A program made the translations under genes and the position numbers. The notes beneath the pieces are model-generated. The model saw only the letters and a list, made by a program, of their open reading frames with translations, had not been told where the DNA came from and ran no database searches. This document shows positions 1-12,785 of a stretch of DNA of 64,000 nt, piece after piece (position 1 is the first letter of the stretch; every line of letters begins with the position of its first letter). The DNA is taken from the NCBI GenBank assembly GCA_033030425.1, contig JAUFSD010000005.1, positions 310,001 to 374,000 on the forward strand, read 5' to 3'. This DNA is from Verpa conica. Lineage: Eukaryota; Ascomycota; Pezizomycetes; Pezizales; Morchellaceae.

Positions 1-959
1 TGAAATTCGAGAAGCTTTGTAACCTGATTACGATCGCGATGAGCACGACAAGCCTCGTGTCATCCACGTCGCCCCCACCCTAACCCTACAAATACTCATC
101 CCCAGCCACATGCATTAGCTGGGACCACTTTTGAAAGAAAACCCTCAAAGTTCCACAAGATTTCAACCATTGGTCCCTTATAAAGTACCCTAAGAAAAAA
201 TATTGGGTTGTAAATTTTTTTGTATGAAAATGAAAATAAAAACATGTTGCATGTTAATAAAGGTACCTCGGATGTTATTAGTACTGCATTGGAGTTATGT
301 CTCAGCTAAACCGCGTTCGCGAGTGATAACTGATGATTTTGAGAAGTCAATATTTGCAATATCAGCGCTAAAGAGTTTAAGTGGAGTTTATATTTAGAAT
401 TTCCCACCAGTCTTATATATATAAGATTAGACCTATTTCGTGACCAATCCGAGCCTAGGGTTAAGCCAGTTCCCAAATAGTCATCCTGCATCGTACCTAG
501 TGTGTCGTGACGTGCCATTCACTAATCCTTCCGACTAAGGATCATCCGAACATAGCATAGAATTTGAAAGAGACTCCTGTGAATATATCACAAAGAGAAG
601 AACAAGATAAATCACTTTGATGACTTCCCCAGTCCCTTGGATATCGTCAAGCGCCGCCAACATCCTTTGCACTAAATCTATCGCCTTGATACAGTAAAAC
701 ACGCAAAAGCGATCCCACCGGCCCACGACAAAAGTAAATGCAAGCAAAAAAAATTAGAAGAGAAGAGAAAAAAGAAAGCCGTGTATTTTCAAACATCACT
801 CATCATCACCAGCCACGAGAGAAGAGTTACACACAAAAAAATAGAAGAAAAGCACGCTCGGAGTACCAGGTACTAAGTAGTTCGTGTCTTTTCGAGAGAA
901 AACAAGAGGCAGGATTATACAGGTACTGTCTTTCCTTTTCGGGTCATAGCTTGAATTCC
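1..959. other. No gene recognised at left edge
   Basis: I see no convincing coding exon here. Short open frames exist on both strands but none resembles a known family or has splice support. The part from about 740 to 959 is A/G-rich and lies directly 3' of the cofilin stop codon, so some of it is probably cofilin 3' UTR. Positions 78-87 contain one CCCTAACCCT, which is a single partial unit and not a telomere array. Confidence 0.5.
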
Positions 960-1611
960 TCATTTCTTGATAAACTTCTCCAAGACAGTTTCGTGTGAGA
1001 CTTCGCTGAAATCGGTTCCTTGGATTTCGGCGTGAATGCCTGTCAGAGAGCGGCGGAGAGCATCCTTTGAGGAGGCGTAAACCATTTTAGACTGTGGCCC
1101 TGGAATCAGCATCTTGTTAATGTGGGATGGGGTGAAATTCCATACCCTGACTGGGGCATCATCGGGAGACCAGGCATAGAAACAGAGCTTGTTTCTGCAC
1201 AGATACCTTAGTTAGCACGTGAGCATCAATGTAGAGAACGATACTCCAAGTATAAAGCTAGAGATATGGCATCAAGTAGAAGTGATAAGGTCAATATCCG
1301 ACAGAAAGTACAGGCTAATAAGAGTGCCCGGATATTACACTATGGATAGGTGATTCAGTATTGATTCAAAGGGAGATTATATGTACCTCGTTCCTTCACC
1401 ACCTTCCAATTCAAATTCGAAGTCATAGATCGCGTATCGGCACTCAGCTTCAGGCAGATCTCCAAGAAAAGTGTCGTAACTAGATTCTTCACTCGACTTT
1501 TCGACTACGATAGATTTCTTGTCGTCGCTAAGTTTGTAGATAATGTATTTAAGCTTTTTCCCTAGCTTAAGTTCCTCGAATGTAGGAACACATTCCTTCG
1601 CAAGACCAACT
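960..1611 (-). CDS. cof1: Cofilin / actin-depolymerising factor (first exon unresolved)
   Basis: Cofilin binds G- and F-actin and severs and depolymerises filaments in the cytoplasm. Visible exons, read on the minus strand, are 1611-1387, 1194-1146 and 1091-960 (TGA at 962-960). Joined, they give the ADF-homology fold: [54 protein letters not shown] and [18 protein letters not shown], ending ...LEKFIKK. This matches fungal cofilins, about 140 residues long, almost throughout. The second intron (1145-1092) is 54 bases, a multiple of three with no stop codon, so a naive reading retains 18 spurious residues. The acceptor at 1613-1612 is preceded by a GCTAAC branch-like site and a pyrimidine tract, and it needs two bases from an upstream exon. 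The only nearby ATG (1825-1823, followed directly by GTACTA) does not fit that phase, so the start is not assigned. The gene is divergent from HSP60. Confidence 0.88.
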
Positions 1612-2511
1612 CTAGTAACAGAAGAATGAAGGTTAGCTCGATACTTGTACAAAGTCCTAGACAAGACACAGAGCGGACTCGTGATAAAGACGCGGCCTTT
1701 GTAAAAACAGGGGTATATTTCAGGGGTGATACCCAGAGCGAGACTACAACAAAAGTAACGTCAGTAAACAGAGTCCCAAATCTCAAAAGAGGAATAGTTT
1801 GGATCTGAAGAAATGAATAGTACCATAGTGACAAGGAGCTTTAAGAGATGAGAGTTGATCTATCTCAGGGGAAAAACAAAGTCAGTAATGCGGGGTCACC
1901 ACGTCAACGATGTGAGCTGAGATGGAAAATAATAATCCAAGCGGTGGGATGGCAAGAGGTGATGCTCTATTATTGAACGGGAGAGGGAGCAAACCTATTT
2001 AGAGTAGATTAGGGGATGCTTGAGCTGGATGATGAATGAAGACGAAGCTGGCGTGATGTTATTGCTTCACAAGGGCTTGTTGTTGATTAGGGGGGTAAAA
2101 GGGAATTCTGCTGGAGGGGTGAGATGGGCTTGAGCGGCTGGAGGGGCTAGGGACGGCAAGCCCTAGCAACCCACTTTCCCTTTTCAACGCCCGGCTCAGC
2201 CACACAGTAGCTATATAGAGAACAATAGCAACCTTTGTTCGACTATAACGGTTATCCGATATCGGACAATGCACTTGTAAAATAGTTATCCTCGGGAGGA
2301 ACTTTGAAAAGAAAAGATGCCAAGCCTTTCCAGATGTTTCTCTTCAGCATCCCCACAAATTTTTCCCTCCGTCATTATTTCTTCTGCTCCCTCATCCACT
2401 TCGCATTTCTCCTGCATCTTCTACCATTCTTCGATTTGAAGTGTTTCCTTCATCCATTTCCCTTGTGTAATTCCGCTTAATTTCGTGAATTCGCATCACA
2501 ATAATATCACA
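1612..2511. promoter_or_regulatory. Shared upstream region of cofilin and HSP60
   Basis: This 900-base divergent interval must hold the missing cofilin 5' exon and both promoters. The last 170 bases before the HSP60 ATG are strongly C/T-rich, as is common in highly expressed fungal genes. I looked for a canonical heat-shock element (alternating GAA/TTC with two-base spacing) and did not find a clean one. Confidence 0.45.
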
Positions 2512-4523
<2,012 letters not shown>

Positions 4524-5593
4524 ACTAACTCGTTCTCTTTCTAAATTCATCTATCCCCCCCAATAGTGTATTTTAGGTGTGGAGAGGAGTTAATGAATGT
4601 GATGTGAGATGATGGGTGTTTGGTAACGTCTTTATTTCCTTTGCTTGTATCTATTTTCCTCTTGTGCGGGTTTTTTGTTCAAGTCATCTCCACTCACTCA
4701 CTCATTCCTTCATACTCGATGTTGTCTCTAGTTTGTTATCCGAAAAGCACTTGTTTCAATTCCTTTATTTGTTTTCCCTGTGATCATATTGTGTATCGGG
4801 TTATCTGATTGTATATACCGAAGATGGAGGAGAAGCGTAGGGTAGGAAGACTGTGTGGCATAGAGTGACAGCAATACACTGTAGTGGTATTACAAACATG
4901 CATCTAGGGGAGTGGGCGATACATTGCATAACCGTAAAACGAGATGTTTCTAGGCCAATGTTCATAAGGTTGGTTACGCAACCATCATTGACACCAGCCA
5001 ATCAAAGCCTACATACTAAAAGGTCTTGGGAGCAAAAAACCGCCACACACCCTCCATTTATTATTCCTTATTACATCCAGCAAAAAACACCAACTTCGTG
5101 AAAAGGCTAAAGGTGGTATAATACGGCAGCGGTAGAGCTAGAGAGAGTAAGAAAGGTATAGGAGGGGAGAAATAGACCAAACCGAAGACAAAAAATAAGA
5201 AAAGGATCCTAGTGTTACAATTACATCCGTATCATTTTCCGAACCGCTTCTGATCAGAAGATTGGTGTCAACACCTATACCCCCATCTTCAAGCAAAATA
5301 TAAAAAAAAGAGTGGGCTTCTAACCCACCAGCAGCCAGAAAAGTCTTAGGAAACCAACAAACAGCATAGCAATAAATCAGGAAGGAAAAGAAAGAAAAAA
5401 GAGAAGCCCTTCCAACACCTAATCCGGTTCCCCGTTTGCCCAGTTTTGTTTTTTTATAAGTTATTCATTTTCTGTATACCCTCAACCCAACACCATCTTC
5501 CCCTGTTACTGCATTTAAGCAAGGATATCCAGGCACCTTTTCTTTGGAAACAAATGACCGCCTACACCACAAAATATCCACCCTTGATAACGC
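4524..5593. other. Convergent 3' interval between HSP60 and H2A.Z
   Basis: No coding region is recognised. The interval contains the 3' UTR of HSP60 on the left (T-rich, 4560-4800) and that of H2A.Z on the right (A-rich on the plus strand, 5100-5450). Terminators are expected here, but I cannot place a cleavage site from sequence alone. Confidence 0.5.
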
Positions 5594-6439
5594 TTACAAA
5601 CCAGTCTTTTCCCCAGACTTCTTCTTCTTCTCGACCTTCAATAGCAGGGCACGGTTGATATGCGGCAGAACACCACCGAAAGCGATAGTCGCACGGATGA
5701 GGGTGTCAAGCTCTTCGTCACCACGGATAGCGAGTTGTAGGTGGCGCGGGGTTATACGTTTGACTTTCAAGTCTTTGGCAGCGTTTCCAGCGAGCTCGAG
5801 GACTTCGGCGGTGAGGTATTCGAGGACTGCAGTAACGTAGACAGCAGCTATTTTACAGGTTTAGTCAATTTATGATCATAATAATGAGTGAATGAGTAGA
5901 TTAAAGGCGGAAAGATATTTCATGGTTGGATGGTGGGGTGGAGGGGGTACCTTTAGCTCCAACGCGCATCTTGTTTTGGGTGTTGTTTTTGAGGAAGCGC
6001 TTGACACGACCACAAGGGAACTAAAAAAAAGAAGTAAACAGTTAGAATACGCTTTGTCAATTGATAATCTATCATCTCGTGATTTGTTTATCTCGCCCGT
6101 TTCCTATGACCACGTGCTGTCACCGTTTCATCGAAATCCACACTCGCCCCAAACAAGTTCTGTTTCCAGCCAACGCAAATATAGCGAAAACCAGAACGCG
6201 TTGAAAATAGAGCCCTCCCCACCCACAGACCGGGTCCTTTTTTTCATCACCAGCAAAATAGAAGCCATCTTCCCAACAGCAGAAACAAGCGCTAGCCACC
6301 AAGTACACGCAGAAACCAACAGAATTTATTTTCTCACCTGTAACCCCGCCTTTGCAGAATGAGAGACCTGCTGTCTTGATCCATCTCCGCCTTTAGGCCC
6401 AGCCTTGCCGCCATGTGACTTTCCTTTACCTCCGGACAT
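5594..6439 (-). CDS. htz1: Histone variant H2A.Z
   Basis: H2A.Z replaces H2A in nucleosomes flanking promoters and is deposited by SWR1. Exons on the minus strand are 6439-6338, 6020-5951 and 5847-5594, giving 141 residues with a closed frame. The N-terminus [19 protein letters not shown] is the Gly/Lys-rich acetylatable tail. The histone fold runs from [17 protein letters not shown] through [40 protein letters not shown] and [20 protein letters not shown] to [10 protein letters not shown]. The H2A.Z-type features are [16 protein letters not shown] and the short [11 protein letters not shown] tail, which lacks the H2A SQE motif, so this is the variant and not canonical H2A. The first intron is long (317 bases) for this window, and the second is 103 bases. 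The gene is convergent with HSP60. Confidence 0.97.
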
Positions 6440-7302
6440 CTCTCGTTCACTCGCTTGCACTGCCGAAACTAGGGAAAATTATAGACGAGTTTTTATCCGT
6501 TCGACAGAGTGAATTCTCGTGGGCGCGGGGATCGTAAAGTGGTCTGTGGTGAGTTTGTTGTGATGGAATGGGGTTGGAACGTGTGTAGTGATGATGCGAT
6601 CGCAAAAGTAGAGGCGTGGCGGGGGGTGCGGAGAAGAAAGGAATTGTTGTTACAATGCTGCATGCATGTCTTGAAAAGGGGCTGGTTACCCGGCCGATGT
6701 TATGACGTGTTGAGTCATGAGGATCCTGTATCAAGTCTATAAGCGTGAGGTAAGTATGAACTCCTGTTGCTGTAAATGATTATATAATTCCCACTCCTAT
6801 AGAAGACTTTGAGTAACTTCTCATGAGTGCTGTGGCGAAAATTCAGTGTAAGATGCGGGCTGTTAGCAATGCCCTCTGCGTCTGTACACCCCTAGATAGA
6901 GTTGACCTATTCTTGCACCTAAAGCACTCATGCTCTCCTAGTCAGGTACTGATGATATGTATAGTTCTAAACAATGTTTCTTGCTTTTCCAGGTGAAATG
7001 TTGTGAATTAGTCCAGACCCCATAATAGTAGGTGAAGCAGCAGAGCTCAGCAGGCTAGCCGGTCACACCCCTTTATTGGTTCATAGACGTGATTTAAAGA
7101 GTCTGTGTGCCGGTAGAACTGTGAAAAGTTCCATCCGTATTAGATAGAGTCCCTAACCCATGATTAAGACCCAGAAAAACTCCCCCCCTCAGGCAGCAGT
7201 TTATAAATATCTCTCTCATCAGCCTTGTGCAACAGTCTGAAGCCTCACGGAGAGTAGTAGCTGCGGTCATTGACCCCTTTGCACTTCCCACCCATAAGTC
7301 CA
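6440..7302. other. H2A.Z upstream region, no gene seen
   Basis: The first 300 bases are presumably the H2A.Z promoter. I recognise no coding exon, RNA gene or repeat in the remainder. Confidence 0.45.
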
Positions 7303-7910
7303 CTACTCTTTAAAGTAGCTAGCAACCTCTTCCTTGTAATTTGAAGCGGTACTCCCCTTGGCATTGATCCCCCTCATATCCCTGAGGTTTGCACCATACT
7401 TAATCAACATCCTAACCACCTCGGTTTTTGCTGTAAGATCCACCTGTAGACCCGGTTCCGAGTGGTATTAAATAGCTCACCCTTTCCAGGAACACCATAA
7501 CGCATATTGCTAAACCAAAATCTCCCAGCATAGAATCAGAGAAGTCCATTCGGAATTTCCAATAAAAAAACACCCAGGTAATACTGCGAGATTTCCTCAG
7601 TTATCTCGCCGCTATACCCCATTAGAGTCTAAGATCATAAACCTCTCCAATAACCAGGGCCGCTCTTCAAACAGCACCCTAGCCATAGTCTTGCTACTAG
7701 GCGCAACAAGCTAGCATGGGACAAGACCTCAAACTCAAGAACCCACAATACGAGCTCTCGGAGGCAGGGGTGAGCACGAGTAAGAAGCGCTCCATATAGA
7801 TGAAGGAGTTGACATGAGTTAGGCAACCAAGATATCCGGATATCTGCAGCAAGACCCCTTAGAAAAGACGGATGAGTGCCATAGCCCCTTATTGAAGACA
7901 ACCGGGGGCC
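7303..7910 (-). pseudogene. Decayed ankyrin-repeat-like gene fragment
   Basis: Reading the minus strand from about 7442 down to a TAG at 7305-7303 gives one ankyrin-like helix-turn-helix unit, TEVVRMLIKYGANLRDMRG, followed by a short tail ending ASYFKE. An acceptor-like CTACAG precedes the first codon of this frame. Farther upstream, about 7700-7620, another frame reads ARVLFEERPWLLERFMILD and then stops. Intervening frames are broken by stops and the splice phases do not join, so I read this as a relic. Ankyrin repeats are degenerate, and a single unit is weak evidence. The upper boundary at 7910 is approximate. Confidence 0.3.
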
Positions 7911-8611
7911 CAATTATTGTAATGCCGTGTTCTAAATGGAGTGTTGGTTAACCCAGTTCATAATTGTTGGTCACGACATCTCCCTCCCGTACATACCTTC
8001 AGAGCTTAACTCTTCTTCTTCACTCCCCCATTCCTGCAGGTACGTATGTTTCTCAGCTTAGTGTTACCACCGCAGTCATGTGTCCTTGAGAAGCTGGGCG
8101 AAAATAGGAGTATCTTCATTGTCGAGCACAGGTGGAGAAACGTTTCGATGGGTGCAGCCAACACATCGGGCGCCAAGACCATCCCTCACACAACATATAG
8201 GGTTAGGGTAGTAGCAACTTCAGTGGCGAAATCAGCAAAGTAGCCCGCCTAGATCACTTTTTTTTAATAATGTTACAAATGACGTGTGGTAATGTGGATA
8301 AGATTGTGTGTTATTTGGAAGATAATATCACGGTTGTGAGCGTGTAGTATCGAAGGATTTCTTTCGGTCGGGTTACGAGCTAGATCGATGCGAGTGATCG
8401 CTTGTGAGATAGTAACAGCAAACTGAACTATGTTTTTTTTTCTCTCAGTAATTAAACTGAACCATGTGACATCTCTGGTGGAATAATCAATCCCCTTAAT
8501 ACAACCCTATTAAGACAGACAAAGTACCCAACTCTCTTGATATATAGACCAGAACCATCCTACATCGTAAATTCACCACAGAAATACGCTTATCCCACAG
8601 AAATCGAGAGT

Positions 8612-8928
8612 CGCCTAGATATAACATCTAATACCGTATCTACTCTAAAAATTCCCTATTTTTCGGTCTCAGATATATTATATCCAGGCCAGAGAGAGAA
8701 AGACTCGGCGGAAGCTTATGAGTAGGATAGTTGGTGGATCCCTGTGAGTGGTGGGTTTTGTGCATACAGTAGTACCCGTCTAAGTCAGGCCCTCATTATT
8801 ATTCGTTCTTGAGGCTCGTCTTAGCTTAGCCTTCAAACTAAGCCTTACTCTCTCTCTGGTCCGGATTTAACACAAATTAGACTGGAAATAGCGAATTATT
8901 CGAGTAGATACGGTATATCACTAAAATC
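8612..8928. repeat. Imperfect inverted repeat, arms about 90-100 bases
   Basis: The left arm (about 8612-8725) and right arm (about 8805-8928) are imperfect reverse complements. Shared blocks are ATACCGTATCTACTC (8631-8645) opposite GAGTAGATACGGTAT (near 8899-8913), and CCAGAGAGAGA opposite TCTCTCTCTGG, with partial matches between and beyond. The centre is about 80 bases. This could be a decayed foldback or MITE-type element or two opposed copies of a dispersed repeat. No clear target-site duplication was seen. Confidence 0.45.
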
Positions 8929-10031
8929 TCTAAGACCGTATATGATGACCTACGGTCGAGTTCTCAATGAGATATCATGCAAATACCCCTAGGATCTTTA
9001 ATTACCATAGAGGGATGTCGCAGCCTGTCTTCGGCGTGTCTAAATCAAGTATCTACTTAAACTGTAGCTATAATACCTCCCCGGATATAACGTATTCGAC
9101 GGAGTCGTGGGTCAGTCGGGGTAGTGTATCGCATGGAAACATCAAGAGCAGACTACCTAGAAGCTGCAGGACCACAAAAATATAGAGATAAATAATTAGC
9201 TAGAAATGTTTTTTAGAAGTGTAACTAAGGATCATAGACCTTATAGTCAAATTTCCCTATAATTTACTGTGTTATGCTGTTTTCTAATTGTGTGATTAGG
9301 GGCTAGGAGAATTTCTTAGTGACTATAGGCCAAATCCACCTACTAAAAAAAGAGGAGCAATTCAAAGGATAGATTATAACAAATACCAAATACCAAATAA
9401 AACCAGGCTATTTGAATATTGAAGGTGGGTGTTATACAGCTGGTAATATGTTCATTTTGCTGTGTTGCTATGCGACACACTACCCCAACTGACCCATAAC
9501 CCTTTTGAATATGTTATAACTACTAACGGTACTTAGAACCTCAATAAAGAACTCATATGACCATACATAAAGGGATATTGAGCCCTAATTCGCTCAGCAT
9601 CATATGAGAGCTGGCCTAAACTGTTCACGCGATCTTGTTACTTGCAAGACCTCCTTTACTTACCCCCATAGGCACGTAATCCTATAGGGCACGAAACTAG
9701 ACGCTTCGGCAGTTTAGTTCGGACCTTGATCTCGAACCCTATATGCATGTCAAAAGACCAGGACCTTCTAAATCAAGTCCGCTCTTCCTTTACTTCAATG
9801 AGAATTCCGACCAGCCTACCCCACTCCTAGGCAGATGCAGCCAAGCAGCTGATATAGCAGCTGATATGTTACCAGAATCTTAAGACATTATGCAGTTGGG
9901 AATATATCAGAGATTACGCGCATTACACCCGGGTTCCTGACTATGTAGCCGAGATCACCCCTAGTCAGCTACAATCAACGATATATTACCACACAGTTAG
10001 AAAATCATTACACATACATAATGAGAATCAA

Positions 10032-10077
10032 GGTGGTGAAAATCAAGCTTTCAATCACAAGCTTCTTTATCACCACC
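10032..10077. repeat. Short hairpin-forming inverted repeat
   Basis: The 19-base arms 10032-10050 and 10059-10077 match at 16 of 19 positions. They begin GGTGGTGAAAATCAAGCTT and are separated by an 8-base loop. It lies in the desert with no gene near enough to suggest a terminator role. Confidence 0.5.
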
Positions 10078-12550
10078 TACTGATTAAGAGACATTTCAAA
10101 TAAGACCGATTATCATTAGAATGTCTAAGTCTTCTGAATCTCCTGAATCGGGTACGACATTCGGCATTTGACCCAGCCAGTAATAGTTGCTCCGAGCTGA
10201 ATATAGTGCATGCATGAGTAGCAAAAAAATGATATCCCTACTGACTCTGAATATTCCCCGCAAAAAAACAAAGAGACCAGCTCATTCTGCTAGCCCTTAC
10301 TTTGATAAACTGAGACAATCGTACCAGAAACCACCTTTTTTAATCGAGGCAAGCTTGGTAAAAATCACTCTGTTACAACAATAAGTTGTGCGGTGTGACT
10401 CTGGCTGGTTTCATATGAAACAAATATTTAAATCGAGTGACGAGACATGACAATAACTACGCCGAGTACCCAGACATGTAACAGTGTCTGTACGTGGGGA
10501 TTGGTAGGTATATCGAGTGTTTCAACGTTCAGATAAGCTTATTCGATAACCGACACAGCCGAACCGCGGTACCTTTATTTAATGATTAGTGAACATAGTA
10601 GCAGGATGATCATTGCTCAGATCTACTAGGTCGGTGTTCCAGACAGGTGTATGTCCCCCCCACTACGAATGTCCGATGTCTCACCTCCCTTGTTACACTT
10701 CCGTCTACATGGGGTCCCTCATAGCGCGAGAATCAGGATAGAACGGCATTTACTACCGGTATACAATCTTTATCTATACCCCAACCCCGCGTAGTGAAAG
10801 TCGAATAAATAAGATCTAAGACAGGCCATCGGGGTACACAGAGCAACTTTACACACCACTAGTAATATGGGGTAGTGACCAGTGCAGTAAGCGGAGTGAA
10901 GTGGACTACGGAGGGGGATCCATCTTTGTACCGGAGCCACTTCCGTTATGGTTTTTTTCTTCTCTTTTTCAGATTCCGTGATACCCGAGAAGGTCTATGA
11001 TAACATTGTGTCCTATATAGGAACCTATAGTACGTAAGTGTTCGGAGAATTAGACCGTGCTTTGCATTATTCTAGAAGCTCTATTTTTCCTAGATGGCCC
11101 GTGAGCACTGGGATAAACGGCAAACATATAGACATATGTGCTAAAGTCACGCAATAGGTTCTCTCTAATTAACGGTACTTTGTGCCGAGTATATTACGAT
11201 TCTTACCCATAATTCCAGAATACAAGTCGTTTTTGAATCACTCATTTGGTTCACTATGTAAACGTATCTAGATACTAGAAATTTTCCAAGTAACTATGAG
11301 AAAAAGGGTGAATTTTCCCCTTTTAGAAATTCCCAGAGCTCAAAACGTTCATAGCCGGGGAACTGTTCCTGCAGAGTTCATCATCTACCCAAGATCGAGG
11401 CTCTACCACGTTTACACGGAGTATCCTAGGTCGAGAGTCTCGGCGTGCATGTTCTCGAGTGAGGCACCGTGAATAGGAATTCAGTGCCCGCGCCGCATCA
11501 ACTGGCCCAAACCAATCACGCACTAAACCGCCGGAGTAGAATGTGGGGGACAGCATTATGCCAAGACAGTGATGGCCCAATGACGCGGACTACGTAGCGC
11601 CCCCCCACATATATACTCCGAAATTCACTTTAGTGTGATCTAAATGGAAGTCGCTCGAGCTTCGTTTTTCTTTATGTCCGGACGGATAGTCGGATCGGAG
11701 GGCTTGAGGGAAATCATGAAACCCGAATTTTACTCTAGATATAATTTATTCCGTAGGTGATATCATAGCTAAACAAAATCCGTTTATCCGGGCGCTCGAA
11801 AATTTTCGAAATCCAGATCTTTGGGCATCGGGGCTTACTATTTCTAGTTGAAGGTTCTTCGGGGTATTACCGATTTCGGTACCAAAAGCTAATCGATGGA
11901 TGGGCTCTTAAGAAAACTTGGCTCATGGTTCAGCTATTCTAGAAAATATTGATGACCAAAATGTGGCATTTACTAAGTAAGCTCTCTCTAGCTACATTTA
12001 GATAATGTCACTGAAAGATGCCCGAATGATTGGCTGAAATATGTAACTCGTCAAATTTATTATATACCAAAAAGAGACGTAGAAGCCTCGGTGTTGAATA
12101 CTAATCAATCTCAACCAAAAAAAGTCAGTTACGGGACCTGCAACACTGCGTATTGATCTCTTTTAGGAAAGCACAAAGTCCCCAACCCCTAGATCAAGTT
12201 GTACTACAACAATCTAAAAGGATCCGGCAAAAGAATGCCGAGAATGACAGACAGGCTCCAGTGAGCTTGTTTCATTCACCACTATGCACATATCCTAGTA
12301 AGATCTATCTAGCTGCCGATCCTCCGTTGTCCTGGACCTGAGGACTGACTGCCGAATGGACCGTGCCTCGGAACCTCCCACAAAGAAAAAAGAATCAATC
12401 CGCATTTTGTCATGGCAGATCTCAGAAGGATCTCAGGCCGGGAGGCGCTCGCTCCGCAACGCCACGCCCGATGGCAAGCTGTTCAGTGATTACACGCAAA
12501 GTAGAACTATAGTCCAAGTTAGTAGCCAAATCTAGCCCTCGAGTTGGAGA

Positions 12551-12557
12551 TATAAAG
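12551..12557 (+). promoter_or_regulatory. TATA box of the A-T-R reductase gene
   Basis: TATAAAG lies 229 bases before the ATG and is followed by an A/C/T-rich leader. It is the best TATA match upstream of this gene. The distance implies a leader of roughly 150-200 bases. Transcription start data would settle it. Confidence 0.5.
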
Positions 12558-12610
12558 ACTGCCATGTTGCCCCCGAAGTTCGAATTATTCCAATATCATC
12601 ATTACCTTCA

Positions 12611-12720
12611 TACATCATTCACACCAATCCATCACTCGCCTTGCTTAATTCACCATTTACACTCACCCTTCCAAATACATCATTTACACCAGTTCATAAA
12701 CCGCCTTTCTCAATAACTCC
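12611..12720 (+). repeat. Imperfect tandem duplication in the reductase 5' leader
   Basis: Two units of about 45 bases, 12611-12654 and 12676-12720, both begin TACATCATTYACACCA and continue with CCATC/TCATA, CGCC and CTT/TTC blocks. They match at roughly 70 percent of positions. Both are C/A/T-rich and G-poor, and both lie between the TATA box and the start codon. Confidence 0.5.
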
Positions 12721-12785
12721 ACAGCATTACCCTAGAATAACCAACTATTTACCCTAAAACAAAAATCACTTCAGAATCAACCAAT

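Larger units (their letters stand above)
7911..12540. other. Gene desert with degenerate sequence
   Basis: About 4.6 kb with stops in all frames and no frame longer than about 85 codons. No family was recognised. It contains the inverted repeats listed separately (8612-8928 and 10032-10077). Base composition is mixed rather than uniformly AT-rich, so classic strong repeat-induced point mutation is not obvious by eye. It is probably old, decayed intergenic or repeat DNA. Confidence 0.5.

Noticed and set aside
78..87. Telomere-like CCCTAACCCT
   Set aside because: Only a partial double unit. No array follows, and housekeeping genes lie on the inner side.
2281..2511. Heat-shock element upstream of HSP60
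   Set aside because: Some GAA and TTC triplets occur, but not with the required alternating two-base spacing.
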